Source of the DNA: Umbilicaria muhlenbergii
Lineage: Eukaryota > Ascomycota > Lecanoromycetes > Umbilicariales > Umbilicariaceae
Reading direction: 5' to 3'
DNA: 64,000 nt
Assembly (NCBI GenBank): GCA_000611775.1
Contig: KK106983.1
Coordinates: 1,849,677-1,913,676 of the forward strand
The notes beneath the pieces are model-generated. The model was not told where the DNA came from and did not search any database. It saw nothing but the letters and a program-made list of their open reading frames with translations. Positions 21,345 to 35,076 of this stretch are shown in pieces (position 1 is the first letter of the stretch; the number at the start of each line of letters is the position of its first letter). Both the position numbers and the translations under genes were made by a program.

Positions 21345-24300
21345 TGATTAATAAGATCTTTCATAAATTGAAGAAATTCAAGAAGCAGATAAGAATAATG
21401 TTCAAAACAATTAATAAAGAGAGAATAATAAAGTGAGAAATTTGTAATATTCAACAGAAAAAAGCAGCTGCTATGTATACAGCAAACTTTCAAAGACTCA
21501 CCTCACATATGAACTGAGATGATATTGCTTTGACAGCACAATATTATAAAGGATTGAAGAATGTGATGAAGGATGAAATCTCAAGAGTTGAACACTTTAT
21601 CATGCTCTCAGAAATGATCAAATGATCAATTATCATCAACAATTGAGCTTACAAATGAAGTTTAAAAAAGAGTCATAAGATTCTTATATCAAGAAGAGCT
21701 GAGAAAAATCATGAGCATCAGTATAATAATCAACCCTACTATGAACCTCAGCTTATAAAAATTGATGCAGTCACTAAAGTGAATCAGTTTCAACAAAAGA
21801 AAGAATCAAAGAAGAAAGAGAAGCTTCATGAAAATAACTGTTATAATTGCAGAAAATCAAGACATTTCACCTGAGACTGTCAAGTCCCTGAAAAGATCAT
21901 TCAATCAAGAAAGACATACATCATCACATAAGAAGTGAAAAAGAAAGATAATCACAAAGTTATATTTTAAACAGCCTGCTATGATGATGACTGTTGCACA
22001 CATCAGAGTGATAAAGATGACTCTGAATAATTTTCATGTCAACTGAAGAAGACAAGAGAATACACAATGACTTTTTATCAAGATCAAGCTATGAGTCTGA
22101 AAAGACAACAAGACTGATGAGAACAATTCAGTTAAGAAGACAATTATATTGACAGTGATAAAATTATGCTCTTATTTAATGAGGAGGAAGACTTCATGAA
22201 AGTAATTAACTTTAAAAATTCAAAGAAGTTCATTGAAAAAAATGATGACATTTAAGCATCTACTCATGAAGAACAGTGATTGAAGACTTACAAAAAAGTA
22301 TTTAAAATAATGAAAGAATCTTTAAAGAATTACAAAAATCATGTAAACTTGTTGCAGGAATGAATCCTGTGAATAATCAAAAACACATTTGCTCAGAAGA
22401 ATGAAGTCAAAGACATGAATTATCAAGACATCCTCAGAGAAACATCATTAAAGAGTTCAAAATTCATCACTAAAGAAGAGTATGTTACCCTTGATGAAGC
22501 ACACATCTCAAGGAAATTATGAATGAAAGTTTGAGAACTTCAGAGCAAATACTTAAAACTGAATTCAATATGTTATTCAGACAAAAAAGTCAACTCAAAG
22601 GACTTTAAATATGTAAAAGAGAATCTGAGATTCCTTTTATTTAATTTAAAAAACTAGAGGGCCTTTCAGGTCAGAGGCTTTTAAAAACACTTAATTTAAA
22701 GTCTTCAGAAGAAACAATTGCTAAAGAAATTATTATCACAGAAGACATGAGCAATTTTCATGTTTAAAGTAAAGTAAAGAGTCACTCAGTCAGACTGTTA
22801 ATAAACAGTGATTGTACAGGGAATTTCTTGAATTCATGATTTACAGAAATAAACAGGATAGAAATTCAAGAAAAGTGAAATCTTTATTTACTTTAAAAGT
22901 TTAATGAAACTCTCATGAAATACAATAATGATCATGTGAATAAAGAAACAGTTCTGATACCTGTTCAGATCAGTCAACACTGAGAGAAAATTAATTTCAA
23001 CATCATGAAGCAGTCAGGAAGTGACATAGTTTTAAGTATATCATGACTTTAAGTGATCAATCTCATGATTGATTGAGCTGAAAATGAGATATACTTCATG
23101 AAAGAAAGTACTTTAATGAAATTATATTCAATCCTGAACTCACCTGAAGAAGTGAATGTCTTCACTATGACAGTGAAAGAAATGCATGAGGAATTAAAAA
23201 ATCCTGATGTAAAGATACTGTGAATTAAGTGAGTCAATGATGACTGAGACTTTATTATCAAGTTATTTATCTCTAAAGAATATAAAGACTTCAAAGAGTT
23301 GTTTACAGCAGTAAAAGAACAGGACACTTTGTTGAAACATTAAAAATAAGATCATGTGATCAAGATCATGAAAGGTTACAAACTGATTAAGCAACTTATA
23401 TACTCATTGTCACCTCAGAAGTTAAATGCTTTATGAGAATACTTAAAGAAGAACTTATGAAAAGAATTCATTCATGAATCTCAGTCTTCAGCTGAATATT
23501 CAATATTGTTTGTACCAAAATCAGATGAATCATTGAGATTGTGTGTCAATTATAAAGCATTAAATAATATAATAATAAAGAACAGTTATCTGTTGCTGCT
23601 CATGACAGAACTGCAGGACAGATTTTAAGAAACATAATAATTTATAAAGTTTAATATTTCAGGAGCATTCAATCAGATACAGATAAAAAAGAGTGATGAA
23701 TAAAAAACAGTGTTTCAAACATGCTCAGGGCTATATGAGTACTTGGTAATGTTATTCAGATTAATCAATGCCTCAGTGACTTTTCAGGCTTTTATCAATA
23801 ACATCTTGTGATAATACTTGAATCAGTTCATAGTCATCTACCTCAATGACATACTGATATACTTGAAGATGAAAGAACAACATGTTGAACATGTTTAAAA
23901 AGTTCTACAAGTGTTAAAGGATGCTGACCTATGCATTAAGCCTGAGAAAAGCCTTTTTCACATCAAAGAAGTTCAGTTCCTTGAATTTATCATCATCTCA
24001 GAAGGTTTATAAATGAACTGAGAGAAAATCAGATCTGTGATTAAATAATCAGTATTAATAAACATCAAGGAAGTACAATCCTTTTTAAGTTTTACAAACT
24101 TCTATAAAAAGTTTATCAAGAAGTATTTCAAAATCACAGCACCTTTAACAGAGTTGATGAAGAAAGATTAAAAATTCATTTAATTTATTGAAGCACAAGA
24201 ATCCTTTAAAGAGCTGAAGAAGCACTTCACATCATAATTAATCCTCATGAGTTTCAACCCTGAGAAGCTTATTACACTTGAGATGAACACATCAGACAGA

Positions 24301-26153
24301 GTTATAAAAGCATGCATCAATCAATTAAATAATAAAAAATGTTTAAGATCAGTAGCTTATTACTCATGAAAGCTTTTGAGCGCTGAACAAAGTTATGAGA
24401 TACATGATAAGGAGTTATTAACTATTGTTGACACATTCAAGCAATGACATGTATATCTTGAAGGATCAAAGCATGAGGTTTAAATGTATTCAAATCATAA
24501 GAATTTATTATACTTTACAACAATGAAAGTTTTAAACTGAAGACAGGTTCATTGATCAGAAGAATTATCACAGTATAATTTCAAGATTCATTATTAAAAA
24601 AATCAGAAAATGTTAAAGCAGATGCTCTCAGCAGATGAGTTAATTATCTATAAAAGAAGTTAATCATAAATTAAGTTATTCTTCAAGAGGATGAGCAAGG
24701 AAGCATAACATATAATAAAGAAGTTAACTTTATAATAAAAGTTGAAGATAACACCTTTGAAAGTTGAGTTCAAAAAGTGTTGAAGAATGATAAGTTAACA
24801 CAGCAAGTCCTTCAGAATATCAATGATCATGAAAGTTTTAAAAAGCAAGAAGGCCTCTTACTTTTTTAAAGCTTAATTTATATATCAGTCAGCCTGTGAG
24901 AGACACTGATAGAAGAATGTCATTTCAGCATAATAAATGAGCATCAAGGAGTTGAAAAAATGATAAAATGACTCACATGAACATACTACTTCTCATGATT
25001 AAGGAAAAAAGTTAAAGAAATCATTCAGAAATGTGATACATGCTGAAAGAATAAATCAGAACATCATAAATCATACAAATTAATAAAATCACCTTCAACA
25101 TCAGCATAATCATGATTGAGCATCACATTGAACTTCATGATAAAATTATCAAAGTCAAAGGAACCCTTGATGAAAGTATTATATGATGCAATACTTATTA
25201 TAATAGACTGACTCACAAAGTATGAGTACTTCTTATCATATAAAGAATCATCATCAGCAGAAGAATTAATATACACATTTTTAAAAATTATAACTGTTAA
25301 TTATGAGCTGTCAGAAGAAATAATCTCTAACAGAAATAAACTCTTCACTTTTAAGTTTTAAAAATCATTAATGAATCAGTTAGAAATTCATCATAAACTG
25401 TTCATCATGTATCATCCTCAGATGAATGAACAGACTGAATGCTTAAATTAAACATTAAAACAATACTTGCGCTGTTATGTCAATTATCAGTAAACTAACT
25501 GAGTAGAACTCTTACTGATAGCTCAGTTGACTTACAACATGACAATGATGAAGTCAACAGAAGTATCACTGTTTTATGTTAATTACAAGTTCAACTCATT
25601 TATGAATGAAGCAAGAGAGCTGATGATGATAACATAAAAGATGAAAGTACAAGTGAACTGACTAAAGAATCTTCATCAAGAACTTCAACAAGACATAAAA
25701 TTTATCTCAGAAAAGTCAACAGTATATTATAATAAGAAAAAAGATAAAGAACTTACTCTTGAAGAAAGAAATAAAATATACCTCCTGTGTTGCAACATCA
25801 AAATGAAGTGATTAAGTAATAAATTAAATCACAAGAAGCTGAGACCTTTTCACATTACAAAGAAGAAAGGAAGTGTCAATTATGAACTTAAACTTTCATC
25901 AGTTATGCAGATACACTCAGTATTTCATGTATTTTTACTCAAATCAACAGATTTGAAAACATCATTACAAAGTAACTCACCTGAGATTAATCCTGAAAGT
26001 CAAGACGCTGAGTTCAAAGTAGAAGAAATTTTAAATCAGCAAGAGATAAATGATGAGCCTCACTATCTGATTAAATGAAAAGGTTATAACATGACAGAGA
26101 ACACATGAGAATCAGAGGAGAATCTTACTCATTATTTAATGAAGTTACATTAA
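21345..26153 (+). pseudogene. Ty3/gypsy element B gag-pol with chromodomain
   Basis: Order: gag (21345-21800, with MNWDD and YYKGLK motifs), CCHC knuckle at 21839-21880 (CYNCRKSRHFTWDC), and protease at ~22796 (LINSDCTGNF, where D-S-G is expected). RT (23500-23960) has YLNDILIY at its catalytic box. RNase H (24235-24520) contains SYEIHDKELLTIVD. Integrase (24880-25850) has an HH-CC region and MNEQTE motif. A chromodomain (26020-26150) contains HYLIKWKGY and TENTWE, with TGA at both conserved Trp (26076 and 26106), in frame with the terminal TAA at 26151-26153. Other TGAs sit where Arg is expected (CGA to TGA), and TAA/TAG also occur. The element belongs to the chromovirus lineage. Confidence 0.88.
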
Positions 26154-26421
26154 TTTCATCAGAGGAACCTGCTGCCAGTTAATCATCAGAAATGATGAAG
26201 AATTCAAAGAAGTTAAAGAGAGAATTAATAATTTAACTCTGAGCAGATTCCTTCTGCTTCAATTCTTTAATATTTTAAAGCTTAATATGAATTAAATTCA
26301 TCTATCACTTCTCAAGGAGAGTAATTTGTTTGTGAAGTCTTTTTTTCTTCACCTTCAACTCTCACTTTTTAGCAGAAATGTCTGCCTTTTTCTTTCATAA
26401 ATGAAGGAGTTTCCCCCTGAC
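26154..26421 (+). other. gypsy B spacer after pol
   Basis: Untranslated-looking AT-rich sequence between the pol stop and the small downstream ORF. No feature seen. Confidence 0.4.
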
Positions 26422-26703
26422 ATGATTCAACTCAGCTGAAGAAATTATAAGATCACAAGCAACATCTGATCAGACATAAGAACTGTAACAGTTGAATTCT
26501 GAAGACAAAAAACACTCACAGTCATCAGAAATGCAACAGTGACAGAGTTGCATGATAAGACTTTCATAGTTGATAATATAATCAGTCAGATGAAAGTGAT
26601 GAATTAAGAATTAAACAATCTTTCTGTCATTGAAGTAAGGCATGAGGGGCTTTTGGTTTCTGAGGATGAAAACCTTATAAGGGGAGCTAATGTTATGACT
26701 TAA
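26422..26703 (+). pseudogene. small ORF between pol and 3' LTR of gypsy B
   Basis: A 94-codon frame from ATG 26422 to TAA 26701-26703 that reads coherently with TGA as a sense codon (codons 6, 16, 27). It contains DIRTVTVEF, LTVIRNATVTELHDKTF and NNLSVIEVRHEGLLVSEDE. One internal TAA (in VMN-stop-ELNN) interrupts it. Its end overlaps the first bases of the LTR. The position after integrase recalls extra ORFs of some gypsy elements; product unknown. Some of its TGAs (for example before RQKT) could derive from CGA. Confidence 0.55.
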
Positions 26704-27039
26704 TCAGAACAGTACTTAAAAGTACATGCTTGCAGTGAACAGCTGATACTGATCAAACTAAGTGATTAAGATGAGTGAAAGCTTGAACACCTCAATCACC
26801 TCAATCAAGGTGATCAAGCTGTTCAGAGTGATTAAAAATTCAATCATCATGATCACCTCAATCACATGAGTCTCCTAGAGTTTATATAATCACAGGTAGA
26901 TTCATAGTTAGAAGCTCATGCTCAACTCATGTATTAAAAACAATTTATTAATTCTATCTTCTAAGTTCTATTCAACCGTGATATCAATAGTTTGATGAAT
27001 GACAATATTACTTCAGTCATTATGACATCACTTGTTACA
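26691..27039 (+). repeat. probable 3' LTR of gypsy B
   Basis: Begins TGTTATGAC after a purine-rich tract (AAGGGGAGCTAA) and ends near ATCACTTGTTACA. The 5' LTR is missing, so the borders rest on TG...CA ends and the purine tract only. Confidence 0.55.
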
Positions 27040-28871
27040 TAGCTCTGTCTTCATCACCTTCAGCCTTATTATTTTTCTCACAGGAACTGAGTTTACCTCT
27101 GTTTTCATCTTCATCCTTAATCAACCCTGACCCTGAGGGTTGCAAGGAGGCGTGCAAGGTGCATAAGTAAAAAAAATGCTGAATGAGCAGAGTTTATAAA
27201 GTTGTTGTGACTGCTGTTTAAACTCAACACCTCTGTGAAGGTGAAGACTCATGAGCTTCATTAAAGAGAAATACTGCTGTGACAAATTAATGATGATTGA
27301 GACATTTAAGCTCTTTCAGAGGTAAATATCAACTCCTGTGAAAATTATTTCTTGCAAGACTTTAGCTCTGAGTTAAACCTTTTCATGATGTTAAAGATTA
27401 ATAAGTCTTGACAGGTTGAAGTCAGCATGATTTATTTCTTCATGAGTCTTTAAACTTCATGAAGTGATTTCACTTTCAGTTCTTCAGTAACTTAATGCTT
27501 TGATGAGCAGAAGAAATCTTAATCCTTTGCTCAATTTCCTCATGAGCATGTATCAGTATTAATTATGACTCATGAAGTCTCAGAAAAGTCTTCATGAAAC
27601 TTCTTAATTAATTTCTTAAAGTTGCAGATATTATCTGTAAGCTTTTAAATGATCTTTGAGGATTCCTTTCACATAATGTGATATTGTAAAACAGGTTTAT
27701 CCTCAGGGCTGATTACAATTCATGAAGTTGTTATAATCTCAACCTCTCACTCTCTTTCAGCTGAGTTTTTTATAAGATGAAATAATTTAAACTTTAATGT
27801 ATCCTCACCTGCTCATGATTTATGATCATGAAGCAGATTAATATAAAACACATTATAAATATGAAGTTCCTTCAGTAGTTTCAGTTAATAAACAACATTC
27901 TTAATCTTCTTTATAATTTGAAAAAATTTATAACACTGTTAATTCAGCTTCTGTGAAAGTCACTTCAAGGTTATGTTCTTAACCTTTAATCAGACTAACT
28001 GTTCAACTTTATAAGTCACATCAAGGTGAGACTGATTATAATGCTTAACTTGATACTCTTAAAACTTCATAAAAGCTCTGTAGACTTTTATTTAAGTCTT
28101 GTGAAGATGCTTCACAAGCTGTTCAGCTTCAATGATAATTTCTTTAACTGCAGAGTACTTTATGAGTTTCTTCACAATGAGCATATCTGATTTAAGTATG
28201 AAGTCATAAACAACCTCAAATGATGCCTTTTCAGTAGAAGAGTGTGAGCTCATGTTGTATGTAAACTCAGTTAATATTAAAAGTGAGGCTTAATTGTCTT
28301 GTTAATAATTAACATAACTTCATAGGTACTGTTTCAGTATATTATTTTATCATTTAATCTGTTCATCAGTTTGTGAATGAAAGGCAGTGCTCAATCAGCA
28401 GTTAATCTTCAACATGAACATTAAGTTGACTCAGAGTCATGAGATAAAAACAGATTTATGATCTGAAATTAAAGTTTAAATGACTTCATGTAGTTTAATA
28501 ATCTCTTTAATAAAGATCTTTATGAATTAATCAGCAGTTCAATCCTTTCTGATTAAAATATAATGTGTCATTTTTGAGAATTTACACATCATCATCAGTA
28601 TGACATCATACATTCCCTCATAAGCATGACTCTCTGAAAAATCAATTATGAAGTTTAAAGTGAGTACCTCTCAGGGTTCCTTCAAGATAAGTATGAACTG
28701 TAATAATTCAAGTTGTCTTTTATGAATGACTCTGACTCTCTGACAGACAAGACAAGAATTGTAATATTTCTGAATTTGCTTTTACATGTCTGATCAGTAG
28801 TACTTTGCATGTATCAGAGTAAAGATTTTCTCTGTCATGAAGTGACTTGTAAGTGACTCATCATGATGCTT
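27040..28871 (-). pseudogene. gypsy fragment C (integrase side), badly decayed
   Basis: Minus-strand integrase-like reading appears in shifting frames from 28870 downward: zinc-binding region remnants at ~28700-28860, then core and C-terminal remnants with many stops to ~27700. The last ~600 bases show no clear domain. The right side is cut by an FB element. Confidence 0.5.
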
Positions 28872-29723
28872 CATCAGCAATTTAGCAAGTTAACTCTGAG
28901 TTAATTTTTAACACTTTGAGTGCTCTGAGCTTCTGATCTCATGTCTCAGCTAACAGCCACTCTTAGCACCCTCTGAGTGCTTTGAGCTCAACCTTAAATC
29001 TTGAGCAGAACATCAAAATTTTGTGATAAAAAAAAATCTCTTTATTCTGTACACTTTACAAACTAATGATTTCTTCATAAGTTTTAATTTGCAATAGTTA
29101 TGAATTAAAAAACTTTTAATTAATTATAAATATATTAGCATATTGAATAACTATTGCGCTTTTATACTTATGATATAACTTTCAGTTTATAAGTTGTAGA
29201 GAAGAAGCTATTAAACAGTTTTATAATTTAAAGTTTTTTTATAACTGTTGTTGTTAAAAGTTACATTGATTTCAAACTTTCAGTGATGAAAATTACAACA
29301 TTAATAAACAGATTTTTAATGACTTTTTGAATAACTCAACAACAACAACATATAAAAAGAAACTTTGTATAAGAAAACTCTTAAACAGCTTATTCTCTAC
29401 AACTTATAAATTGAAAGTTATATCATAAGTATAAAAGCGCAATAGTTATTTAATATGCTAATATATTTATAATTAGTTAAAAGTTTTTTAATTCATAACT
29501 ATTGCAAATTAAAACTTATGAAGAAATCTTTAGTTTGTAAAGTGTACAGAATAAAGAGATTTAAAACTTTTCAATAAAAAGTTTCTTATTATTCATGAAG
29601 GTATAATAGTTATTTAAAGTGTAAGATTTGTATGAGCTCATTTACTGCTCAGAGAGTGCTCTGAGCGCATAAAGTACTATTAACTAAAACCTTATTTTTG
29701 AGCGGGCTGTCAAATTGTGGATG
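28872..29723. mobile_element. FB element, B left end and A right end, 852 bp
   Basis: Starts CATCAGCAATTTAGCAAG (B end) and ends with the GAGCGGGCTGTCAAATTGTG and GATG A end. The core 29037-29563 is a long inverted repeat centred near 29300, with arms ending CTCTTTATTCTGTACAC. It contains no ORF. Confidence 0.85.
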
Positions 29724-30865
29724 TAACTTCTTTATCAGGTGCACAATGTCTGATAAGTATTAATAAGAGACATCATGTGAAGATGTGAATTCATTGTCTT
29801 TTAAATGTCTTTTGTGTTATCTATTTAGATGACATCCTTATATACTCAGAATCATCAGTGCAACATTGAGAGCATGTTAAGTAAGTGTTAAACTAACTTT
29901 ATTAATTTTAACTTTACATGAACTTTAAGAAGTATGAATTCTTTATTATTAAAATAAAATTCTTAAAGTTTATTATCATCACTAATGATGTAGTGATGAA
30001 TTCATGATGAGTGAACATCATATGAGATTAATCAGTATTAAGAACTTTTCAGGAAGTACAAGTCTTCTTAAGCTTTGTAAACTTTTATAGATGCTTCATT
30101 AAATATTATTCACAAGTTGCAGCCCTCTTAACAAACCTTATGAAAGATAACAAGAATGAAAAGAAGTTTAAGTTTTTTAAATTCTCAAATAACATAAAGA
30201 AGGTGTTTAACTGTCTTCATGAAGTCTTCATGAAAGTGCTCATCCTGATTCACTTTAATTCAAAGTTATGAATACAGGTGAAAATTAATATGTTAATTAT
30301 TAAACTCATTGACATCCTGTCTTAGTTATTAAATAATAAAGAATGACATTTAATTGCATTTTAATTAAAAAAGTTGACTTCTTCAGAGATTTAATATAAA
30401 ACTCATGATCAAGAGCTCCTTGTCATCATTATAATGTTTAAACACTGACATCACTACCTCAAAGGCAGTTGTCATATCATAAAAGTATTAACTGATCATA
30501 ATAATTTATGAGAATTTATGAATATGAAGGAATTGAATGACAGATAAGCTTAATGAGTAATGAAGCTCACTGCTTTTGATTTTAATATTTTACATCAGTT
30601 TGAAAAAATCAACCCTGCTGATGTGTTGTTGAGGTAATCAGATTATAAAGATGTTGAAAAGATGAGTAAAATCATGAAGAAATTACTTTTAATGCTTTAA
30701 AGAAAGTTAATCACTCTTGCAAATGTATTCTTACTCAGATATGCCTTTATTGTGAGACAGTTGCTCACAGAGGTGAGAAGAATGATCAAGATTAAAAATC
30801 TTAAACTTTAAAAAAAATGCTGAAAAAGTGACAGTAAATTATTTACTCATGATGACTGTGATATT
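29724..30865 (+). pseudogene. gypsy fragment D, RT and RNase H
   Basis: Plus-strand RT with an intact catalytic box (YLDDILIYS, ~29822-29845), thumb (QEVQVFLSFVNFYRCF) and RNase H (HDQELLVIIIMFKHWHHYL, with TGA at Trp; TDHNNLW). Interrupted by TAA/TAG and truncated on both sides. It differs from A and B in keeping the YxDD aspartates. Confidence 0.75.
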
Positions 30866-30989
30866 TTTTTCTATTTCTTCATTAAGTGTATGCAGTCTAA
30901 GACTATGACACTGTGTAGTTTACATATGTGAGGTATTTATTACCTCAAGTCAACTTATTTTATCAATTTCTTTTGTGACTGTTATTGAT

Positions 30990-33900
30990 GTCAGAATTGC
31001 ACATTTTTAAATATTTCTTTTAACATCTTCTCACCTTACTTCCTGATTTTCATCCTCAACCTCTCTTAAAAACCACTTTCATGTAGTTATTTTTGTGTTT
31101 TAAAAATATTAAAGTATTTTCAATCTCTTCCTTTGTTCAAAGTAATAATTATAATGTTAGTTGTGTAAATTTTACTTTTTGCATTTCCTTTTTCAACTTC
31201 TGCTGCTCTTGTTTATACTGCCTGCAATTTAACAATAAATACTCTGATGACTGTTTTATCTTACACTGAAAACATTGATTGTTTTCATATGTAGGTAATC
31301 TGCAAAGATATGATTTAAAATAGCTGTGTTCTAATTTTAATTATGTAAATGTTGTAAAGGTTAATCTTTCACATTTGTACAATTCTTTTGACTTTATAAT
31401 TAGGTCAGGTCTTGTAGCATATGTCTTGTATTATTGACCTTGATTTGCATTTTGTCATTTTATTAATCATTCCTCTTTGGCAATTTCCTCAATATCTTTT
31501 TTGATATAAGATAAAGAAATATGCCTTGAGTCTGCATTAATAACTGCATTTTCTGAGTTTAAAGCTTCTTGTTTAGCTGCTTTATCTGTTAATTCATTCC
31601 CTGATACAGTATTTGACTGTGGCTAGAAACTCAGTGTATATGAATTAACTTTTGACTTTGCTGTAATTCCTGTAGATTTGACTGAATTTGTTGTAAAACT
31701 TCTGTATTTGCAGATTTTTGCAATTTTTGTATTGCAGTTTGACTATCTGTAAATATTCAGATGTTTTTTTTAAAAAACTGTGTTTATATTGCTTGTTTTG
31801 TAGCCTGCATTATAACATAAAGCTCTGCATCTAGTACTTCAGTGTAATGACTTAGAAAATAGCTTTTTGTACTTGTATAATTATTTTTTATACAGTAAAT
31901 TTCAGCTCCTACGTGATTTTTTGTACTTTGTGTTGTCTTTACGCTGATTTTTGACTCATCAGTGTAAAAGACTGATGTTTTGCATGCAATCAATTGCTTT
32001 ACTTGAGTAAAGTGTTTTTTGATTGTGATTTTTTTTGTTTCTGCTGAAACTTGAATATCTGCAATCTGTGTATTACTTTGTAGTTATGATTTTTGAGCTG
32101 TAATAGGCTTTTTCACTTGTCTTGATGATATTAATATAAATATACTGTGTAGTATTTTAATTAATTGTGTAGGGTGTTTTTTCCCTGATGTATTTTGATT
32201 TCAGTCTAGAAATTTAAAGTTTATAAGTATGTCTTGACTTATTTGTGACTCTGATGAATATGAAGTGAGTATTCTCTGCCTGATACAATGATTTTCTGAT
32301 AAGATTATAATCTTTAATGCATATTTCCTGCATTTTTTGTTTAATCTGATCTGTACCAGCTGAATATTTGCTTCAATTTTCATTGCAGCCTTCAGGGAAG
32401 TTCTAAAAGCTTTTAAGATCTTGCATAATGCTGAGTTTTGCAATTTTTCTAATTGTTTTAAGTAGCTTTTCTGATTTTTTCACCAAATTTCTGACCTGTA
32501 GTCATTAATTGATGTAATGCATGCTTAATAAAGTTGTTTTACATTTTTAACTGAAAGACCTCATTCTGAATTTGTTAATCTGTTGATTAAGTGCATTACT
32601 CTGATCGCTGTGAAGACTTTTTTTTGAACATGTGTTTTGAAGTTCAGTTTTCTGTTTAGTCAAACTCCTAACCACTTGACTTCTTTGACTGATTTTACCA
32701 CCATGTCATTTGGTAGTGTAATACTGTTTTCCGCAGGTTTTCTTGACTTTTCAAAGTGAATTAATTCAGATTTACTGTCATTAAACTGTACTGTGTTTGT
32801 TTCTGCTCATAAAAAGGCTGTTTCAGCTGTTGATTGTAATTTTAAGCAATTTTCTGCAGCTGATTTTTCAGTAATATATAGTGCCACATCATTTATATAG
32901 CTGGGTTTTTCCATATCTGTGAATTTAGCCTTGATTTTTGGGAATAAATGCCTTATATATATCAAAAACAGTATTGAGGATATTGATGATCCTTGTGAAA
33001 TTCTCATCTTGATATTTTGCATTTCTTGTCTTTCATCATCAAAGGCTAATCCTGATTTTCTATTTTCTAGAAAGGATTTTGTTCATGATTATATTTATAC
33101 TGGTAACTTCAATTTCTTCATAATTGAAAGTAATTGCAGTAGTGATACATGATCAAAAGCTCCCTTGATGTTTAGTAATAAACATGATAAAATATTGCCT
33201 TTGTTCTGAGCTGATTTTATATCATGTGTTAAGGTTAATATTGCATCAATTGCTGATCTTTGTTTTCTTTCTTCAGTTTAATCTTGATCTAATAAGTCTG
33301 TGACTTGATTTAAATATGATAATCTAGTTGTCATGATTTTCTCTGTCACTTTGCTTACACAGTTTAATAATGTAATTATTCTGTAAGCTTTTGATTTTGA
33401 ATAATCTGGCTTTCCTGGCTTTTTTAGAATAACACTCATACCTTGACATCAATATTCTGAGTGAAAGCCTGCTTGAATTAATTGTTTATAGATTGTAAAC
33501 ATTAATTCTGATATTGCCTGATATGCTTTTTGAATAATAGCAAAGGAAATATCAACTGATTCAAGTGCTTTCTTTGCGGAGGATGTAAATATAACTTGTT
33601 TAACTTCATTTTCTATTAAGTCTGATCAATTTACATGTATTGTGTCTTGATTATCCTCAATTTCAACTGTAGAAGGTTCTGAATACATTGCTGTAATGAA
33701 TGCTTAACATTTGTCTTGAAATTTCTGACATAATATATCATTTTGATCTTGTATTGATGGTATTTTCTTCATAAGTCATGGCTTTGTGTATTTATATGCT
33801 TGAAATACATCTTTTCCACTTGCTTCTGTAAGAAATGTTGTTCAGAATTTTTGTTTTGCATTTTTAATAACTTGAAAGTACTCAGATCTGCTTTTTGTGA

Positions 33901-35020
33901 ATTTAATACACTGTCTTTCAGATTAATCATGCTTGTTGTAATGTCTTCTTGCTGTTGACAGTTCTTTTCTTAGCCTGATGAGGTTTTCTGTTTATTATAC
34001 TTTGAATTTGTTGCATGATTTTCATCTAGGAATATTGTCTTTCACAGTTTATGCAATTAAGTCTCTTAAGTTTTCAGTCATTTGTTCTAATGACTGATTT
34101 AAACTTATTGCTTTTGCATTTTGCTGTAATTCCTTTGTGAAGTTCTTTCAATTCACTTTTTGTATGTTAAACGGCGCGTTGAATGAGCTTTTCATCAGTG
34201 TAAGGTTTTCAGTAATTATTGAAAACTGAATAACCTCATGATCTGAATCAGTATAGACTTCTTCATTGACTTGTCAATCAATTATTTTCAGTATTAATTG
34301 ATTTGTTGCAAATGTTAAGTCTAGAACTGATGAATATTGTTTATTTACAATATGTTTAATTGACTTGTCAATCAATTATTTTCAGTATTAATTGATTTGT
34401 TGCAAATGTTAAATCTAGAACTGATGAATATTATCTGTTTACAATATGTCTGATGAATGTCATGACGTCTGATATATTAACTAAATTGCAGTGATTTGTT
34501 TGCAGTCATTGTAGTAAACTTTCTGCATTTCTTGCCTTCATGATTGTAGAATTTCATCATAACTAATGTTCTAGTTATTGCACTTATTTGACTTAATGCT
34601 TTTTTCATTGTTCATGTATTTAATTCAGGCTGAAGAGACCTTTTATTATATACATTTAATAGTAGAATTTCTTCTAAACCTGATGCAAAAATAGACAAAG
34701 CTTGTAAATCTGTATCTTTTAATATATCTGATCTAGGCGTGCATTTTATTTCTTTGTTTACTTTTGTAATAAATGTTAAAACTCATGATCTGAGTTCTGA
34801 TGTTGAGATAATGCTAGTAAATGCTGATTGTGAAATAATACTATTATTTGACTCAATTCATGATTTTTGAATTAACATAATATTTATTTTCCTCACTGCA
34901 GCTTCTAGACATGATTGCATAGCATTTGTTGATCTATTGCAGTTATGTTGAAAAATCTGTATTTTAAATAATTCCTGCAGGTCTATGTTTGAATGTTGTG
35001 TGTTTATATTGCACATTATT
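30990..35020 (-). pseudogene. LINE 1 ORF2: endonuclease, RT, RNase H, zinc knuckle
   Basis: The endonuclease (~35000-34200) has IFQHNCNRST and an LIQKSWI motif with TGA at the conserved Trp. RT (~33900-32400) includes GSSISSILFLIYI and a catalytic box reading SYINDVALY (YIDD in LINE 2), then VKWLGVW. RNase H (~31990-31600) includes VFYTDES, IFTDSQTA and IHIHWVSSHSQ. The C-terminal knuckle reads CFQCKIKQSSEYLLLNC. Over the last ~450 codons TGA stands for Trp at most sites and TGG at two, against only a few TAA and a frameshift near the RNase H end. A 94-bp tandem duplication is at 34265-34452. Confidence 0.8.
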
Positions 35021-35076
35021 CATTCATGGTTAGAGGGTCTTTGTCTGCTAAATAAGGTTCAACTGCTCTGTAACAT

